Source: Amoebophrya sp. A120 (taxonomy: Eukaryota > Sar > Dinophyceae > Syndiniales > Amoebophryaceae). Taken from it: DNA of 64,000 nucleotides. A program made the position numbers and the translations under genes. A model generated the notes under the pieces. The model did no database searches, was not told the DNA's origin, and saw only the letters and a program-made list of their open reading frames with translations. Where the stretch lies: positions 8,724,179-8,788,178 of the forward strand of contig CAJINV010000003.1 of assembly GCA_905178155.1 (NCBI GenBank). The letters are read 5' to 3'. Below are positions 12,635-24,623 of this stretch, in pieces; the stretch's first letter is position 1; the number at the start of each line of letters is the position of its first letter.

Positions 12635-15600
12635 CTAGAGAACGAGAGAGGACAGCAAACCGTGTTGCAATCTCCCATATTTCGCACATAGGGCTGCTGA
12701 CTGTTCCTTTTTCACCGCCGGACTAAATACCTGCCGGACGCGTTCGTACATTTTGTCTCCGGACGTAAGTGCTGCGCTTGCCGTGGGCGCCGCCTGCTGC
12801 GGGAAAAGCTCGTCCGCCCACTGAGCAACATTGCAGCCTGCACTGCGCTGGGCCCGGCACTGCTCTAGAACGACCGCAAACGGCTGCGACGAAACCTCGT
12901 CGCTTTCACCAGCCCCACCCTCAGGACGTGACTCGTTGACGTCCGCCGGACCCAGACGAAGACTTGTATCCGATGCACGTCGCCGTACTATGATAGTACC
13001 GGTCCCCGGTGAACCGTATGGAGAGGACCAAAACTCCGTCACAGTAAATACTAGTAGCTTAGTATCATTTTTGCTCGAGAGCACCCTTATCGTCTGGAGC
13101 AATAACATCAAACTCAAATCTTTACTCCATCTTGAATATCCGGTAAAAATGTAGTTAGACAAACATCACGAGCTCCTGCTGCCGTGGCGTATTTATGGTT
13201 CATTAGCTGCAACGCAAAGGCAAAAGCTTATCTGCTCGCAGCATGACAGAATTGCTTGTTCTGGTACTTCTATACTGCAAAAACACGAGAGTGTGACTAA
13301 CTAGAAAGTAGGACGGAGTTTTTATATATTTTTTCTCCATAAACGACCACCGTTCATGCTCAAGACCCGTAGCTGCCTCTGCCGCTGTTCCCGAAGGCGC
13401 ATCGCAGCTTCTGCCACTTCCTTGTCATCTTTGTTCCCCGACGGGTTCGCAGACAGCTTGACGTATCTCTGCAACACCTGATCCTCCAATCCGGAACTGA
13501 GGGGTTGCAGCAACAAGCGACCTTCCTGTTCTCTCGTCAAACATTCTCGGAGAATGCCTTTGGCCGCCAGCAGCTGGCGCCCCGGCGAAAACTGCTGCAG
13601 CTCCAGCGGAAAAATGCGAATTAACAGCGCGCGTATCTCTTCGGGCGCAACGAGCCCGTCGTCGCGTCGTCGTTGCTCGTCGAGCGAGGGCGCAAAAGAT
13701 GTGGCGTCTGCGCGAGGAGGACCCCCCACGTAGTTCTCTGCGGCAAGCGTAGTAGATGAGGTCGTGCTATTTGCCGAAAGTACGGAACCTCTCCGGTTGT
13801 GGGCCTCTGCGACTCGCAAGCCATGGTTCAGGCGTCCGATGGCGTAACAAAGTTGCCCCGTTGGGTAGGGAGATCGGTCGCTCGTCAAGAAATCAGAAGC
13901 GCTCCTTCCGGCTCCTGCATTCAAATTTGGAGGTACCGAAGTCGGCTATTCCCTGAAAATACCCTATCCCCTCCACCCAATTTGTCATGCTAAACAGACA
14001 CGCAGGCGCAGGACATTTTCACCCTGCCTCCCCCCGAGCAAACGGCCGCAGGTGGCCGGAACGCAGGGAAGGTGTATCAGGTAGGCGCCCGATTTGCATT
14101 TGGCATGCAAAAAAACATCAACATGGACTACTTTCGTCATGCAAAATGACTAGATGAGAATGGATAATTTTCTGGGAATATCAGCGGAGGCTCCAACGGT
14201 GCTGCTTCCGTGCCTGTCGTGTGCACCTGACGCAGAGCTGCGTCCGCTTGTTCCTGTTCCATTCTTAATAGTGTGTGGTCGGCTAGCAGGAGAGCGACCC
14301 AAAACGCCGTCTCTTCCGCAAATGCGTGGCATACGTACCGAAAGGTCGTCTCACGGGCAGCCGAACTGACAAGCTGAAAAGCAGCACTGCTTGCGGCGCG
14401 CTGCTGCGGTCCCTGGGACGAGGACGTCGACGGTGGCGCCACGACGTACTTATTTTGCTGTAGCAGTTGGAAGAAGCGCGCTGGGTGTGCTTCCGGCTTC
14501 TTCTGAAGAACGTTTGTGCTCATCGCCGCCCTTGTCTCGGTCTCGAACTCGACTGCGGAGAGGAAGGCTGCTTCTATCAAAGCGAAAAGCGACAACTGTA
14601 TCAGTTCCAGAACAACTACTAGAGCTAGAAGTTGTACCCGTATGCATCGTCTCATCAACTAAAGCTTCATTATCGTCTACTTCTGAGCAGCTGTACATGA
14701 AAACTCAAGCGCCTGGCGGGCCCTCTTTATTCCTTTTTCTGGTGCCGCGCCGCAAAGATTCATGATGATAATGGCGTAGAGGTAGACAAGCAGCTGGAAT
14801 TGTAAGAAGCGCGCCCTTATGCTTATGCGAAACTGCGCATAATAGATAGTGAGAGATAAAAGGAAAAAAAAAGTACAAGACTTTTCTTTGTGGTCGTTCA
14901 TACGGAATATTAAAAGGGGGAACTGACTACAGTGACGGGACTCACTTGATGTGTTCGTTTCCGTAGCGTCATACACGATACCATTGCGGGCTATCGTCCT
15001 GAGGTATGTCTCGGAACGTTCCCTCGTCGCGATCTCCCCCACACCAGACTTTGTTCGTCCCTTCATCTTTTCAGCTTTATTTCGTGCGGCCGCACGCAGC
15101 TTTGCAGCCCGACGAGACTTAGCCTTTACCAGCAGGCCAGAGTTATCCCGATCTTGCGTGAGAATCTCGTCTTCCTCCAATTGCTCAGGGCGGCGAAAAG
15201 GTTCACAGTACAAATGCTGCATCAGGAGTGCTGCACCCCGCACGTCCGCGTCCGCGTTCCTTGCAACGGCTGCACTACTTGCGGCGGTTCCACCTCCTGC
15301 GATCGCCGCAGCACCCACGCCAGGTCCAGCTCCGGGCGCAGACGGCGCAGCTGCGCCTGCTGGTAAGGAAGAGGGGCCCAGTCCGGGAAGAAGGTCGACG
15401 ACCGGACCGGCCACACTCTTGTCGCAGAACAAGTCACATACAAGAGCGCCGCCGCGCAGCTTCCCTCCCCGCGGGGCAAACGGGTCCTGTGTCGCCGCAA
15501 CGACGCCGGTATGCGACCCGGGGTTCGCAGGTAGAAGCGCACGAAACTGCGCTTCTGCTTCGACCGGGTTGAAAGCGCTACTCTCGTAGGTCATTAGCTT

Positions 15601-16796
15601 CGCTACATCCTCCTGGATCCAGACGCCGGTGACCTGGAAGGCCCGCGTCTCGGTTGCTTCCTGATTCTCCTCCGGGTCTACGTTCCCCGTGAGCGCCACC
15701 TCAAGCAGCCAGTGCGGCAGCGCCTCAGCTTCCACTCCAAGATACTTGCAAAACCCCTGCACGAACTGGAATGCGTTGTTCTTCTTGGTGCTGGGGTGGC
15801 GCAGCCCCGAGTCCACAACCTCCAGTATCTCGTCGACCGTGAGGTTGGTGAAGCCAACGGCCTTCTTCAGCAACAACGTCGTGTACTTGGAGCTCCGCAC
15901 AGGTGGTCCCGTGCCCGGAAGAGGATACTCCACGGCCTTCAGAGCGCCTGCCACTTCATCCTGCCCCGCGGCTTCGAGCCCCGGGCACGATCCTGTGCAA
16001 AAACGCATCTACTAGGTGCTCGTAGCATTCAAGATAGGTGGAATTTGATCTACCCGTGCAAGTATAGCAGAAGTACTAGCAGCCGTTCTAGCCACGCATG
16101 TTGACATTTAGGGGGCTGCTGTGAGTGTACTCGTCTCCGCGGCGGCGGCGAGAAATACATAGCACAGACTCAACATCAACACATCCAATCGACGAAATAC
16201 GCATGGTTTTGTAGCAGTATCTTCGTCACAAATCATTCCCTAACTACACTCCATCAGAATAAAACGCTACCAATTATTAAATTATGCATGGGGACGACAC
16301 GCAAGCGCAAGGGATAAAACAAACGCTTTGATGGGCATGCGAGACACGTGCGATGGGCAGCAGCTGAGGTCGTTTTCACACAGGATAGGCGGGGATCCGT
16401 CGTCATCCATGCCTCCACGCCCTGCCCCACACGGTAGGAAACCTCCATCCCGTACACCTCCAAGGTGACATGGAAAAACACCGGCTCTTCCTCATCGTCT
16501 CCAGGAGACTGCTCTGCTCCGGATTTCTTATTTATCGCTTTGTTTTTTGCCTCGTTCTTCTTGTTGCCAACAGAGAGCTGCTGGAAGCTGTGGAGGTAGT
16601 CCAGTACCGCGTCCTTCACGCGGTCGACATTATCGGTTACATCCTCGCGAATATCATACAAATTCACGGTGCAAAGCTGAGGGTGCCGCGGCTTCTTTCC
16701 TGCTTCCTTCGCCCTCCGCCGCACAAGCGAAATGCTGTCCTGCTGAGGTGTTCCTTGATTGCTGAGTGCATTATTAACACTGCCAGACTCCACCAT
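12635..16796 (-). CDS. Unidentified 936-residue protein with three introner introns
   Basis: Five exons keep one frame: 16796-16388, 15983-14946, 14567-14181, 13941-13342, 13011-12635 (2811 bases including stop). One intron is ordinary (CAA|GTGAGT at 14945, GAAGCAG acceptor at 14568); the other three have TAT/ATA ends with inverted repeats. Start ATG at 16796 is the first in frame, just after a possible AAG acceptor, so an upstream exon is possible. The N-terminal 350 residues look like a folded, conserved domain (segments YGMEVSYRVGQGVEAW and FTNLTVDEILEVVDSGL); then Ala/Pro/Gly linker, a basic K/R stretch, and a second helical region rich in Arg/Gln/Leu. I recognise no family. The reading is supported mainly by three independent frame-restoring junctions. 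Confidence 0.7.
13017..13341 (-). mobile_element. Introner-like intron
   Basis: Sense ends TATGGAGA at 13341 and TCTCCATA at 13017; both arms also share AAAACTCCGTC further in. Flanks TCGTT and CGGTT (3 of 5). Excision joins codons CGT T and CA without a frameshift. Confidence 0.75.
13947..14180 (-). mobile_element. Introner-like intron
   Basis: Sense ends TATTCCCAGAAAATTATCC and GGGTATTTTCAGGGAATA are near-perfect inverted repeats. Flanks GCTGA and GCCGA (4 of 5). Contains two GCATGAC motifs close to the ends. Excision restores frame. Confidence 0.82.
15989..16387 (-). mobile_element. Introner-like intron, TATCCTGTG family
   Basis: Sense 5' end TATCCTGTGTGAAAACG at 16387; 3' end CGTTTTTGCACAGGATC at 15989 (last base differs from the usual ATA). 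Flanks CCGCC and GTGCC. Excision joins MTTDPR to PGLEAAG in frame. Termini match the 1.25-kb element at 50744 and introns in sulfite oxidase. Confidence 0.8.
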
Positions 16797-16936
16797 TGTG
16801 CTCAAATTACCTTGTCAAAAGAGGCAAGAGCCTTTCTTCTGTTTTAGAGGTCGTCGTGGTCTGCGCCAAATAAAGTATAGCCGCGCGGCGTAATGTCTTC
16901 ATGGAACAGCAAGGATGACATAATTGGACAGTGATT

Positions 16937-17233
16937 TTACATTTTTGCGGCACAGAAATTCGATATCAAACGAAGATTGATGAAACTGGCGTGAGTGGAC
17001 ATCAAACCAAAAGGAAAACCGAAAAGGAAAAACTGTCGAGGACAACTTGGGTTTTTATCAGTAACAGACAGCAGTAACAATACTACAGGGGCGCCGGGTA
17101 CGGCTACGGGTAGGTCGTCAGTCTTGATCTTGTTCACACCCAACTGTAAGACGAATTTTTCATTTATTCTTGTTGTGTCTTCATAATTGTCCAAATTAAT
17201 AGTAATACTAGAACTAGAAGCGACATTACCCAC
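16937..17233 (-). other. Possible exon
   Basis: The frame reads about 50 polar residues (NLDNYEDTTRINEKF) before turning hydrophobic, so only the first half is plausibly coding. It begins at GTG, not ATG. Could be a 5' exon of the 936-residue gene, but I could not match donor and acceptor phases. Confidence 0.25.
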
Positions 17234-17239
17234 ACGAGA

Positions 17240-18120
17240 TCATGCCAAATTTCGAGACGCGCGATGCGCGGGCGCGCATCGCTTGTAAAAACCTCCGGCC
17301 GCTTCAACACTGCAGCGGGTCGTTTTGCGTAAAAACTGGCAAAAAGCCGCCAGGTAACACTCGCGACCTCATTATATACGACCGACGAGGTACTTTATGG
17401 CCTATTAAAACCGACGAAGTACGTTGTGGCGTATTACAACCGACGAGGTCCAACTGTGCTTACAGTAACCAGCAAGAGCAAGAGGGACGACCGAAACTTT
17501 GTGGCGTTCTTGACGCTCAAATTGAAATTACTTACATGACGAAAAGGACGGCATTAGCTGGTAGAAGTTCAGACGCAAACTCCAACAGAACCTTTTTATA
17601 AATCTTTTTACGAAATACCGACGGGCAAGAAATTCTAGGATGAGGCATTTCATTGCTCCTGATGCAGCATGTAGTAGTTCTTGTTTTCAGCGTATCAAAG
17701 ATCAAACTCTTCCTTCTAGAAGAGTGTGACTCCAACAGCAAGACCAAGCCAAGAACAACATCCGCACCCACACGCCACAACGTCGCGAACTATTTACGGA
17801 CTACGAGACCGACGTACCAGGCGCGGTGGAGTAATAGCTAGTACTGCGCGCGCGGACATTTATCTTTTTCTTTTCAAGGTGCTCCTGCTCACTTGTTCTC
17901 GAGCATGAGCCCGAGGGTGCGCTCCGCAGTCTCAAGTTGCTTCCGAGCTACAGGAAAATTTGCGCTCCCGCCTTCGGGTTCGGATTTTCGTTTCAGTGGT
18001 TAGGCCTCAACGCAGACAAAGAAACATCTTCGTGATTTCTAAGTAAGAGGAAAAGCATTGATGTTGTCGTGTCTTGCCCGGTACCCGGTGCCGACGTCTG
18101 TGTCCGTTGATGTGATTATG
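17240..18120. other. No gene seen
   Basis: Only short frames on either strand, no motifs, no paired splice signals. Confidence 0.35.
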
Positions 18121-18123
18121 CCT

Positions 18124-19173
18124 TCACAGCTCCGAGTCCATCGTTCTTGCGTGTCCTCCTGCCTCCATGGTCGAACCAGCGGAGGAAGCTGGCGAGCCGA
18201 GAAACAAATCTGCGAGGCTTTCAACCTGAAAAAGGCTCATCCCGAGCCGCAGCATTATCATCTCCAGAAACAAGACGATGCCGTAAATTCCAAACAGAAT
18301 TCCTGCAGTGGCTTTCCGAGAATACCTGAAGAACATTTGTCAAATAAGTAGGACGAAGAACATTCATTGGCGAGGTGACTACTGCCGTAGTTACCTCTAA
18401 GAATATTTCTCCACTCGATGGAGCTGCGGCTGCGATCTTTGGACGTCGACGTGAGCCTGAGGCTGAGCGCTATATGTAGTCTGCTTATTGGTATTTGTTT
18501 TTGTGCAATAACTAGCAAGCTGCAGTTTGGAAACGATCCCACCACTTTCTGCATCTGCTCGCGCTCGACATCATGATACGGGGCCATCACTACTTCTACT
18601 ACATCTTCATCTTGATGAACTTGATCAAATCATAAAATTTACAATGTTGTACCCGCTCGCGCGAAGCATGCGCGCAGTTCGAAATGGGTTTGCAGTGCCG
18701 AAAAAACCGGGGCGAGAGATAGGCGCAGTACACGCGGTCTCGTCTGATCCGCCATCGAATTGGTCTTCGTTGCGCATCAGCAGCTCCTTCCGCAGAACAG
18801 GGTTGCTCGCAATGGTGTCGTATGCGATGCCGAGACTCTCCTCGAGTTGCCGCACGTTTATCGCGGGAAAGCGAGTGACTTTCGGGATTGCTCCTGCTAA
18901 CCCCAATGAAGTAGATGAGGTCGCTTCCAAACATAAAAAATTGCAACTTTTTCCTTTTGCTTTTTTTCCTGCTGCGATGCCAAAATTATGGCTGTCGCTG
19001 TATCGGCGGAATCGAAAGATAAAGAAATATAAGTACCGTGCTTGTTCTGGAATAATTTCAGCAACTCTTCGCATCGCAACTACGCAACAAGGGATGCCCA
19101 AACCACGACGCTTCTTCTTTCTTTTGGGGCGGGGGGAGGGTTCGCAGTGCTGCTGCTTGGGAAGGTCACTCAT
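18124..19173 (-). CDS. Unidentified multi-exon gene, exons only partly resolved
   Basis: ATG at 19173 opens a short basic exon (PRPKRKKKRR) whose GTTTGG donor at 19103 joins in phase to 18893-18643, which reads a solid coding block (VTRFPAINVRQLEESLGIAY) and ends at a GTAAAT donor. A further coding stretch (about 18585-18400) ends at AGAG|GTAACT. The last stretch, 18330-18124, in one frame gives a transmembrane-like segment (ILFGIYGIVLFLEMIML) and a stop at 18124; in the frame favoured by canonical phase it stops earlier, at 18258. I could not settle the third and fourth junctions. No family recognised. Confidence 0.4.
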
Positions 19174-19752
19174 TTGCAGCTCGTAATTTTCCCATGTATT
19201 TTACCTTAGCGCATTTGCAGTTAGGTCTAATTTGCTAACGAGTACTACGGTTAACGCAATGAATTGCGTCTGTGATGAAGACGGCCCATCGGTTGATCAT
19301 GAACATGGCCTCCTTGTGTTCGATTTTGACGTGTGGGCAATGGCATCAAAAAATGCATACTTGAAGTTGAACTTGTAGTGCGGAGGCGGAGCAGATTCTC
19401 ATAATAAAAATTAGAAAAACACACTCGCAGGCACGCGCTGCTGGTTAGTTCTTTCTACCCTAAAACCTAGTTTGAGAGTTTTTCACGACAACATCAAACT
19501 CACTACAGATGATGGAGCAGCTAAGCTGCAGTGGCAGCCGTTGCCTTTCAGAAACATCCATAAATAGAAAAATTAAGATCAATGATGTATGACTGCGCCG
19601 ATCTCGATCATAAGAGCGAGAGACGTGGTGACAAGGGCGCTAATTTATGGTAGAAGTTGAAGTTCTTGCAACAGCTTCAAGTTCTACAAAGCGAGCAGCC
19701 CTCAATTGTTTGATTAAAGTAGCCGCAGCAAGGCTTAGGCTTACCAACTTCT

Positions 19753-20314
19753 TTATCTTTTTATTTTCCATCCGTCAAGGAGTAGAGTACCAAGAGCAAT
19801 AGGCTCAGAGTTCTTTCTGATACCTGCGTCCTCGTTATTCCCTGAAAATTAACCATCCTTATCTAATTTGTCACGCATACCCGACCAGCACTGCACCGCA
19901 TCAAAAACCTTTCACCGCCACCGCAAGCAGCTTCGAACGCAGTAACCAATCTGGAGGGGTCATATAATTCTTTTAATAGTGGATCAAAAGCCGCGGGTCT
20001 TTTTGTAATGCAGCAAGTGGATCATGAGGATGGTCAATTATCAGCGAATACTCGTATCTATGCTTCTTCACAGCATCTTCCTTTTTCTTGTGCAGAAGCT
20101 CGAGTGCTGCGATCAATACTTCTGTTGATGGCCCCTTCGGCTTGGCGCCAGTAGTCGACGCACTTGGCGTTTTATTCGCCTTCGTGGTGCTTTGTGTCGG
20201 CGCACCTGGTCCACCAATCCTCGTGCTGTTGTTAGATGCTGCGGCGCCTCCTAAACTTTGCAGCAGCCTCTCCTTGTGCGCTTGTCTGCGAGTTTCCTCA
20301 AGAGCAGGCGCCAT
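19753..20314 (-). CDS. Unidentified 137-residue protein
   Basis: Exons 20314-19979 and 19830-19753, joined across a TAT/ATA intron in frame (LLIH then DAGIRKNSEP). ATG at 20314 opens MAPALEETRRQ. The first half is Ser/Thr/Ala/Gly low complexity; the second half is charged and helical (VLIAALELLHKKKEDAVKKH) and then reads YSLIIDHPHDPLAALQKDPR. No family recognised. Without splicing the frame would stop two residues after the junction. Confidence 0.55.
19836..19978 (-). mobile_element. Introner-like intron, degenerate
   Basis: 3' sense end GGTTAATTTTCAGGGAATA matches the 3' end of the element at 13947. 5' end TATTAAAAGAATT matches only loosely. Flanks TCCAC and ACGAG agree at 2 of 5. Contains ATTTGTCACGC near its 3' end. 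Excision is in frame. Confidence 0.55.
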
Positions 20315-20319
20315 ACTGA

Positions 20320-21990
20320 TGGTGATGCTGCTCTTCTTGTTGTCCGATGGGGGATATCTTATTGCAAGAGCTGCTTTAATATTCAGTTTCAACGCTGAGT
20401 TCAACTTACTTCAGACCGCGTCTTTATCATCTCACTTTGAGGTGCGAGTACTTCTTTCTAGTACATGACCACAGCGGCCTCATCAAGCTACTGAGTGCAA
20501 AATACGAAACCTCACGTCGTGTCCCCTAGACGTCGTGACCACGCGTTTGAATCGGCACGACAACCGCAAAGCACACAACTCGAGCAAAGGACCGTGAAAA
20601 ACCAACAGACACGTTGACTATATCACTTTTGACATTACTCATTCACGCGCTAACGAAGAGGAGGAGTTGCTGTGCCTGCATATAAATTTACGCTGGCCAC
20701 CCTTCCGTTTTTATTTTGTTTTTTTTTTTCGGAAAGACAGTTACAACAAAGAAACAACATTCGGAGGACGACGAAGTTGAAGTGACGCTTTCTCTCCGAC
20801 CTGAATTTCTCTTCTGTTACCATTCGATGGTCGCGTACCGGATACAGCTGCGCTTTGCCTTGCTCTCGAAGAAATAGTGCTAAGTAGATGATGTACATGT
20901 AGCCCACTCTTCATTTGCTCGCTATGCTTTGCCATTTTTCCCTCCCCCTCGTGGTACGCTACGCTTGACCCTCGTCGGAGGTGCAAAGCATCGATCTGTA
21001 GAGCACGCAGCCATGACATTGGTGGAAGCCCTCCTGCTACTCCGCGAACACGTCATGCCTTCTAGTACTAAAAAACGTTACCCGCATTGCAGCAGATTCA
21101 TTCTTGTGTCTCTTTTCTAGTTCTACCTTGTACTTCTACGATAAAAATGCTTTTACTACTCTACTTTAACTTTCTCCATTATCTTCTTTTATTTTCGGAG
21201 GAAGCAATGAGAATTTTAAAATTGCTTGATGCGGTGTAGCAGATCTCCTTCGGGGACGTGCGACGCACCAGATCACGGGCACGACGACGTCCTCCTGAGC
21301 CTGCTGCTGTCCTGGTGGTTTCAGAGCCCGGAACAAGCTATATGTGAAAGTAGTCACATTTTGCCGAACAAAGGGATGATGGGCTGATGCAAGAAGAGTC
21401 TTCTTGGATCTTCGAAGATGCATCAACTACTGCTAGAGGGAACTGTGCACTCCGCACCTCGCGGAGCCAGCGCCGCATGCCAACAGAATATCCCCATATC
21501 CGAGAGCGCGGTGGTGAATTTTGGACCTCCGCCACCAAGCGAGTGTCTCGTGAGAAAACAATGGACGGCCACGACGAGCTATTCCTGACCTCCTGCGCTG
21601 CGCTGGAGCCCCGTATTTGTTGCGCCGTTTGTTAGTCTCGCCGCATCTGCCGGTGGAGGGATCTCGCTATCAAACTGAAAGAGTCACGACGGCCAAACAG
21701 GCTACATAGAAGTCAACGTCATACAATAGAATGTAAGGCTCGATGAAGTACATGTACAAGAATGCAACAGCGAAGCAGCGCCGAGAGCGAAAGCACCAGC
21801 TGGTGCCGTTTGCGCTTATTTTTTTCTTTTTCCCTAACACGAGCGGCAGACTGTTTGGCTTTCGGCCCTTCACTTATCAACAACATGCCATCTTCATGTG
21901 TATATTTACTTCGAGTCCAGGTCGAGGACATTTCTGCGCTCTAAAACTTCGAAGAAACCCGCGCAAGTTGTGGCGCTGCGACTCTATTTC
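20320..21990. other. No convincing gene
   Basis: Minus-strand frames at 20741-21019, 21166-21538 and 21719-21931 have some coding look (short hydrophobic or basic runs) but no motif and no joinable splice sites. They may be exons of one small gene. Confidence 0.3.
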
Positions 21991-21991
21991 T

Positions 21992-22228
21992 TATCAGAGG
22001 GCACAACTCCCCCTCTCCCCCATTTGTCACGCAACGCCCCGAATCCAAGTGCTGCTCTGTGGCACTGTTACAATGACAGATTCCGGAACGAGCAGGACCC
22101 CAAACAGTACTACTTCTAATAAGTAGCGCATGAATTTGTCCCACACAGGCTCCACGTACTCGTGTGCTGGTGTTTGTCTTGCTGTTCATGGGATGAACGG
22201 GGAGGGGGACGAGTTGTGCAGGCTCATA
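21992..22228. mobile_element. Inverted-repeat element, introner-like
   Basis: Ends TATCAGAGGGCACAACTC and GAGTTGTGCAGGCTCATA are inverted repeats that continue into CCCCCTC/GAGGGGG. Carries ATTTGTCACGC next to the left arm. Flanks TTTCT and CTTTT. No host coding frame was established, so intron status is open. Confidence 0.6.
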
Positions 22229-22552
22229 CTTTTCAAACTCCTACTTGTTCGGTGACAACCACTGTTGGACGGGAACGCCGTCATCTGGATTTTGCTGCGT
22301 GACAGTGTAGTATGAGACTCTCAACAAGCGCTACGCTCTCACTTTCAGTTGTTCTTGTTACATTCATCATTTGATGTCATGAAATAAAGTAGCCATTGGC
22401 ATCTACACGATGACGATCCCGCTCCTGCTCCATGATCGCATGACAAATTTGTTCAAGTGGTTGTAGTACCAAGCTGCAGGCTGATAATCTGTTCCAATTT
22501 TTTTGTGAGGCAAAAGTTGTCAGCTCCGCCCTTCTTCATTTCGCTTTTATAT

Positions 22553-23183
22553 TCATTGCTGTCCTTGCATCGCAAATTCATGCTGCAACAACTGAGAACG
22601 TTGTAACGTTTGAGAAGTCCATATGTAGTTGGTTCTTCTTCGAAACGCACGATAGAGCTGTCGACAACTGCAACCCAGCAAGAACAACGCCAACAATGAC
22701 ACCACTGCGGCTGAAGCCGTTTTGCGGTCTGGATTTCCAGAGGTTTGGAAGTAACTCGGTAGCCTATGAGAGTGCGCAGCTCTGTTCTGCCCCGTCTGTC
22801 ATGTTACTACATTCCGCGCACGAAAAACTTGCCATTGTCAATGTCATGCGAAACTTAGTTATACAGCTGCAGCTATGTTCATGCTGCTGCTCAAGCCATT
22901 GAAATGAGCGAACGGGGGGCTCATGCGCACTCTCATATAGCCAGGGGCTGCTCTTCCTCTCCTGTTTGCTCGTCTCGCTTACGCTTGCCGTGCCTGAGGA
23001 CGTAGAAGTGCTACCTCCACCGCCGGCAGTAGAAGGAGAGACCGCCGGTGCCGCGGTACTTGCGGCAACTGGTTTCGCCTTCGGTATCAAAGTCAACGGA
23101 GGACCATCAGCTGCACCTCCCGAGTCTACGCTTGGCGGCATCCCAACAAAATCTTCCGCCGGGTCAACAACATCAACACTTCG
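22553..23183 (-). CDS. C-terminally anchored membrane protein, 5' end unknown
   Basis: Exon from about 23183 (TGCAG acceptor) to 22938, then 22759 to the stop at 22553, joined in frame through the element at 22765-22937 (SPWL then PSYFQTSG). The first part is Ala/Pro/Gly/Ser-rich; near the C-terminus is a clear membrane helix (SAAVVSLLALFLLGC) followed by a basic tail (RQLYRAFRRRTNY), the pattern of a tail-anchored or single-pass protein with cytosolic tail. No ATG near the exon start; upstream exon not found, though a coding-looking frame sits at 23200-23290. Family unknown. Confidence 0.5.
22765..22937 (-). mobile_element. Introner, 173 bp, perfect 5-bp target duplication
   Basis: Terminal inverted repeats TATGAGAGTGCGCA and TGCGCACTCTCATA are perfect over 14 bases. 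Flanked by TAGCC on both sides (GGCTA in gene sense). Excision of element plus one copy joins exons in frame. No GT-AG ends. One of the freshest copies in the window. Confidence 0.9.
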
Positions 23184-23199
23184 ACTGCACTTTAATTGA

Positions 23200-24620
23200 A
23201 TACGGTTATGTAGTGCGGTTCATCTGTTTGCGGAATAGTGCCGTAGTTCCTTTTGTTGGATGTTGAGCTGCGACTGAATTCATCGCATTCGATGACGTGC
23301 TGCAAAAAAACAAAAAAGATATGAATGCCGCAACTGTTTTTATTGCCCAGCACCATGCTCCACGCGATGTTCATCTTTTCGCTACGTTCCTTCCGAGTGT
23401 TAGCCAGAGCAAACACCCAAGCGGACCCTTGCGCCGCGCTTATCAGGGCGGCGGTGTTAAGGAGGGCGTGCCTAGCTTCCGCGCCGGGCAGGAGCGGCCC
23501 GCTCCGTCACCCCCTGGCCCCCAGGACAAAACACCCCAGAACCCCAGCACCACCGGGGGTTGACTAGGGGGAACGAACGGAACCCCGGCAGCCCCAGCCC
23601 AACCAACAACATATTTAGTATTACTACACACATTACATAGGGAGTACGTACATGAGCACGTACATAGATCTTCCAGAGTACAGTGATACGTAGCTCGTAC
23701 TCGAGGAATTGAGGTTGACTCGACTCGAAATTTTGCTAGCCGCGTACTCGGAGGCGATGGAGTTTCCGAATAAACTGCCGCGGGCTTCTGGCCGGACGAC
23801 GGCTTTCCGGCTGGCTGATGCCCCTTGCCTCCAGTAAAATCATCTGCATTTGGTCCCCGAGGACGAGACGCGAACTTCGGACAATGCGCGTCAACGAAAC
23901 CTGGTCAAAGGATATTCGAAACAAATACTATGGCTGCATTTTACAACTTAATCATGTTGAGATGAGTATTCAATCAGAAACGAGTCTTCTAGACGGAGTG
24001 GAACTTTTCAGTTTTCTTCACCGTTTGCCCATATTCTGGGGGCGTTCGCTGAACAAGAACAACTTTCTCATCTTTTTTTACTTTTTTGGGCCTGGCTGTT
24101 TCATTTTAATCGTCCGCACAATTCATTCGTTTTTGCTCGGGACTTTTCGGAGGCAGGGGCAGAGATCACTCTCCTGACCCGGCTGACCTTAGTCTCAGTG
24201 TAGATCAGTGCGGTAACTAACCCCCAGTAGAGGGTGAGGCCAATCGGGCTTCAGGGGCATCGACAAGTGGCGGTGGGGGTGGCGGAGCCTCTTATCTTCT
24301 GAATATCGATTATATTTTCAGGAGATGGTCCGCCCACCATTTCTAACAAGGCGGTGATACATATCTATTCGGTCGCCGCCTTGTTCACCTCACCACGAAT
24401 GATCGCGCCGACTACGCAACAAAGCAAAAGGCATATGAGCAAAGCAATATTAAAATGAATTGAAATCGGTATTTTTTTTTCATTGAAGTCGATCTTGGTC
24501 CTCGTGCCGCTCCTTCTAGAAATGAGCAGCAAGAATCAGAACTGACTTCGAGCGGATCGCTACTTGTACACGTGAAAGTTGTGGTGTGGGCGGAAAAAGA
24601 ATTGTCATGTGGGAACAAGA
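23200..24620. other. Intergenic; GC-rich block and a possible structured RNA
   Basis: No gene recognised. 23440-23600 is markedly GC-rich with C/G runs. 24345-24385 forms a perfect 10-bp stem (AACAAGGCGG with CCGCCTTGTT) and sits in a GC-rich stretch 24180-24400. Small nuclear, SRP and spliced-leader RNA motifs were looked for and not found. Confidence 0.35.
24345..24385. repeat. Perfect 10-bp stem-loop in intergenic DNA
   Basis: AACAAGGCGG pairs with CCGCCTTGTT across a 21-base loop. It lies 240 bases beyond the stop of the aspartic protease gene. Could be part of a non-coding RNA or a hairpin remnant; function unknown. Confidence 0.5.
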
Positions 24621-24623
24621 ATC

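Noticed and set aside
14450-14698. Alternative ending of the 936-residue protein in another frame
   Set aside because: That frame uses a CTCAG acceptor and soon stops; the frame chosen continues through two further introner junctions in phase.
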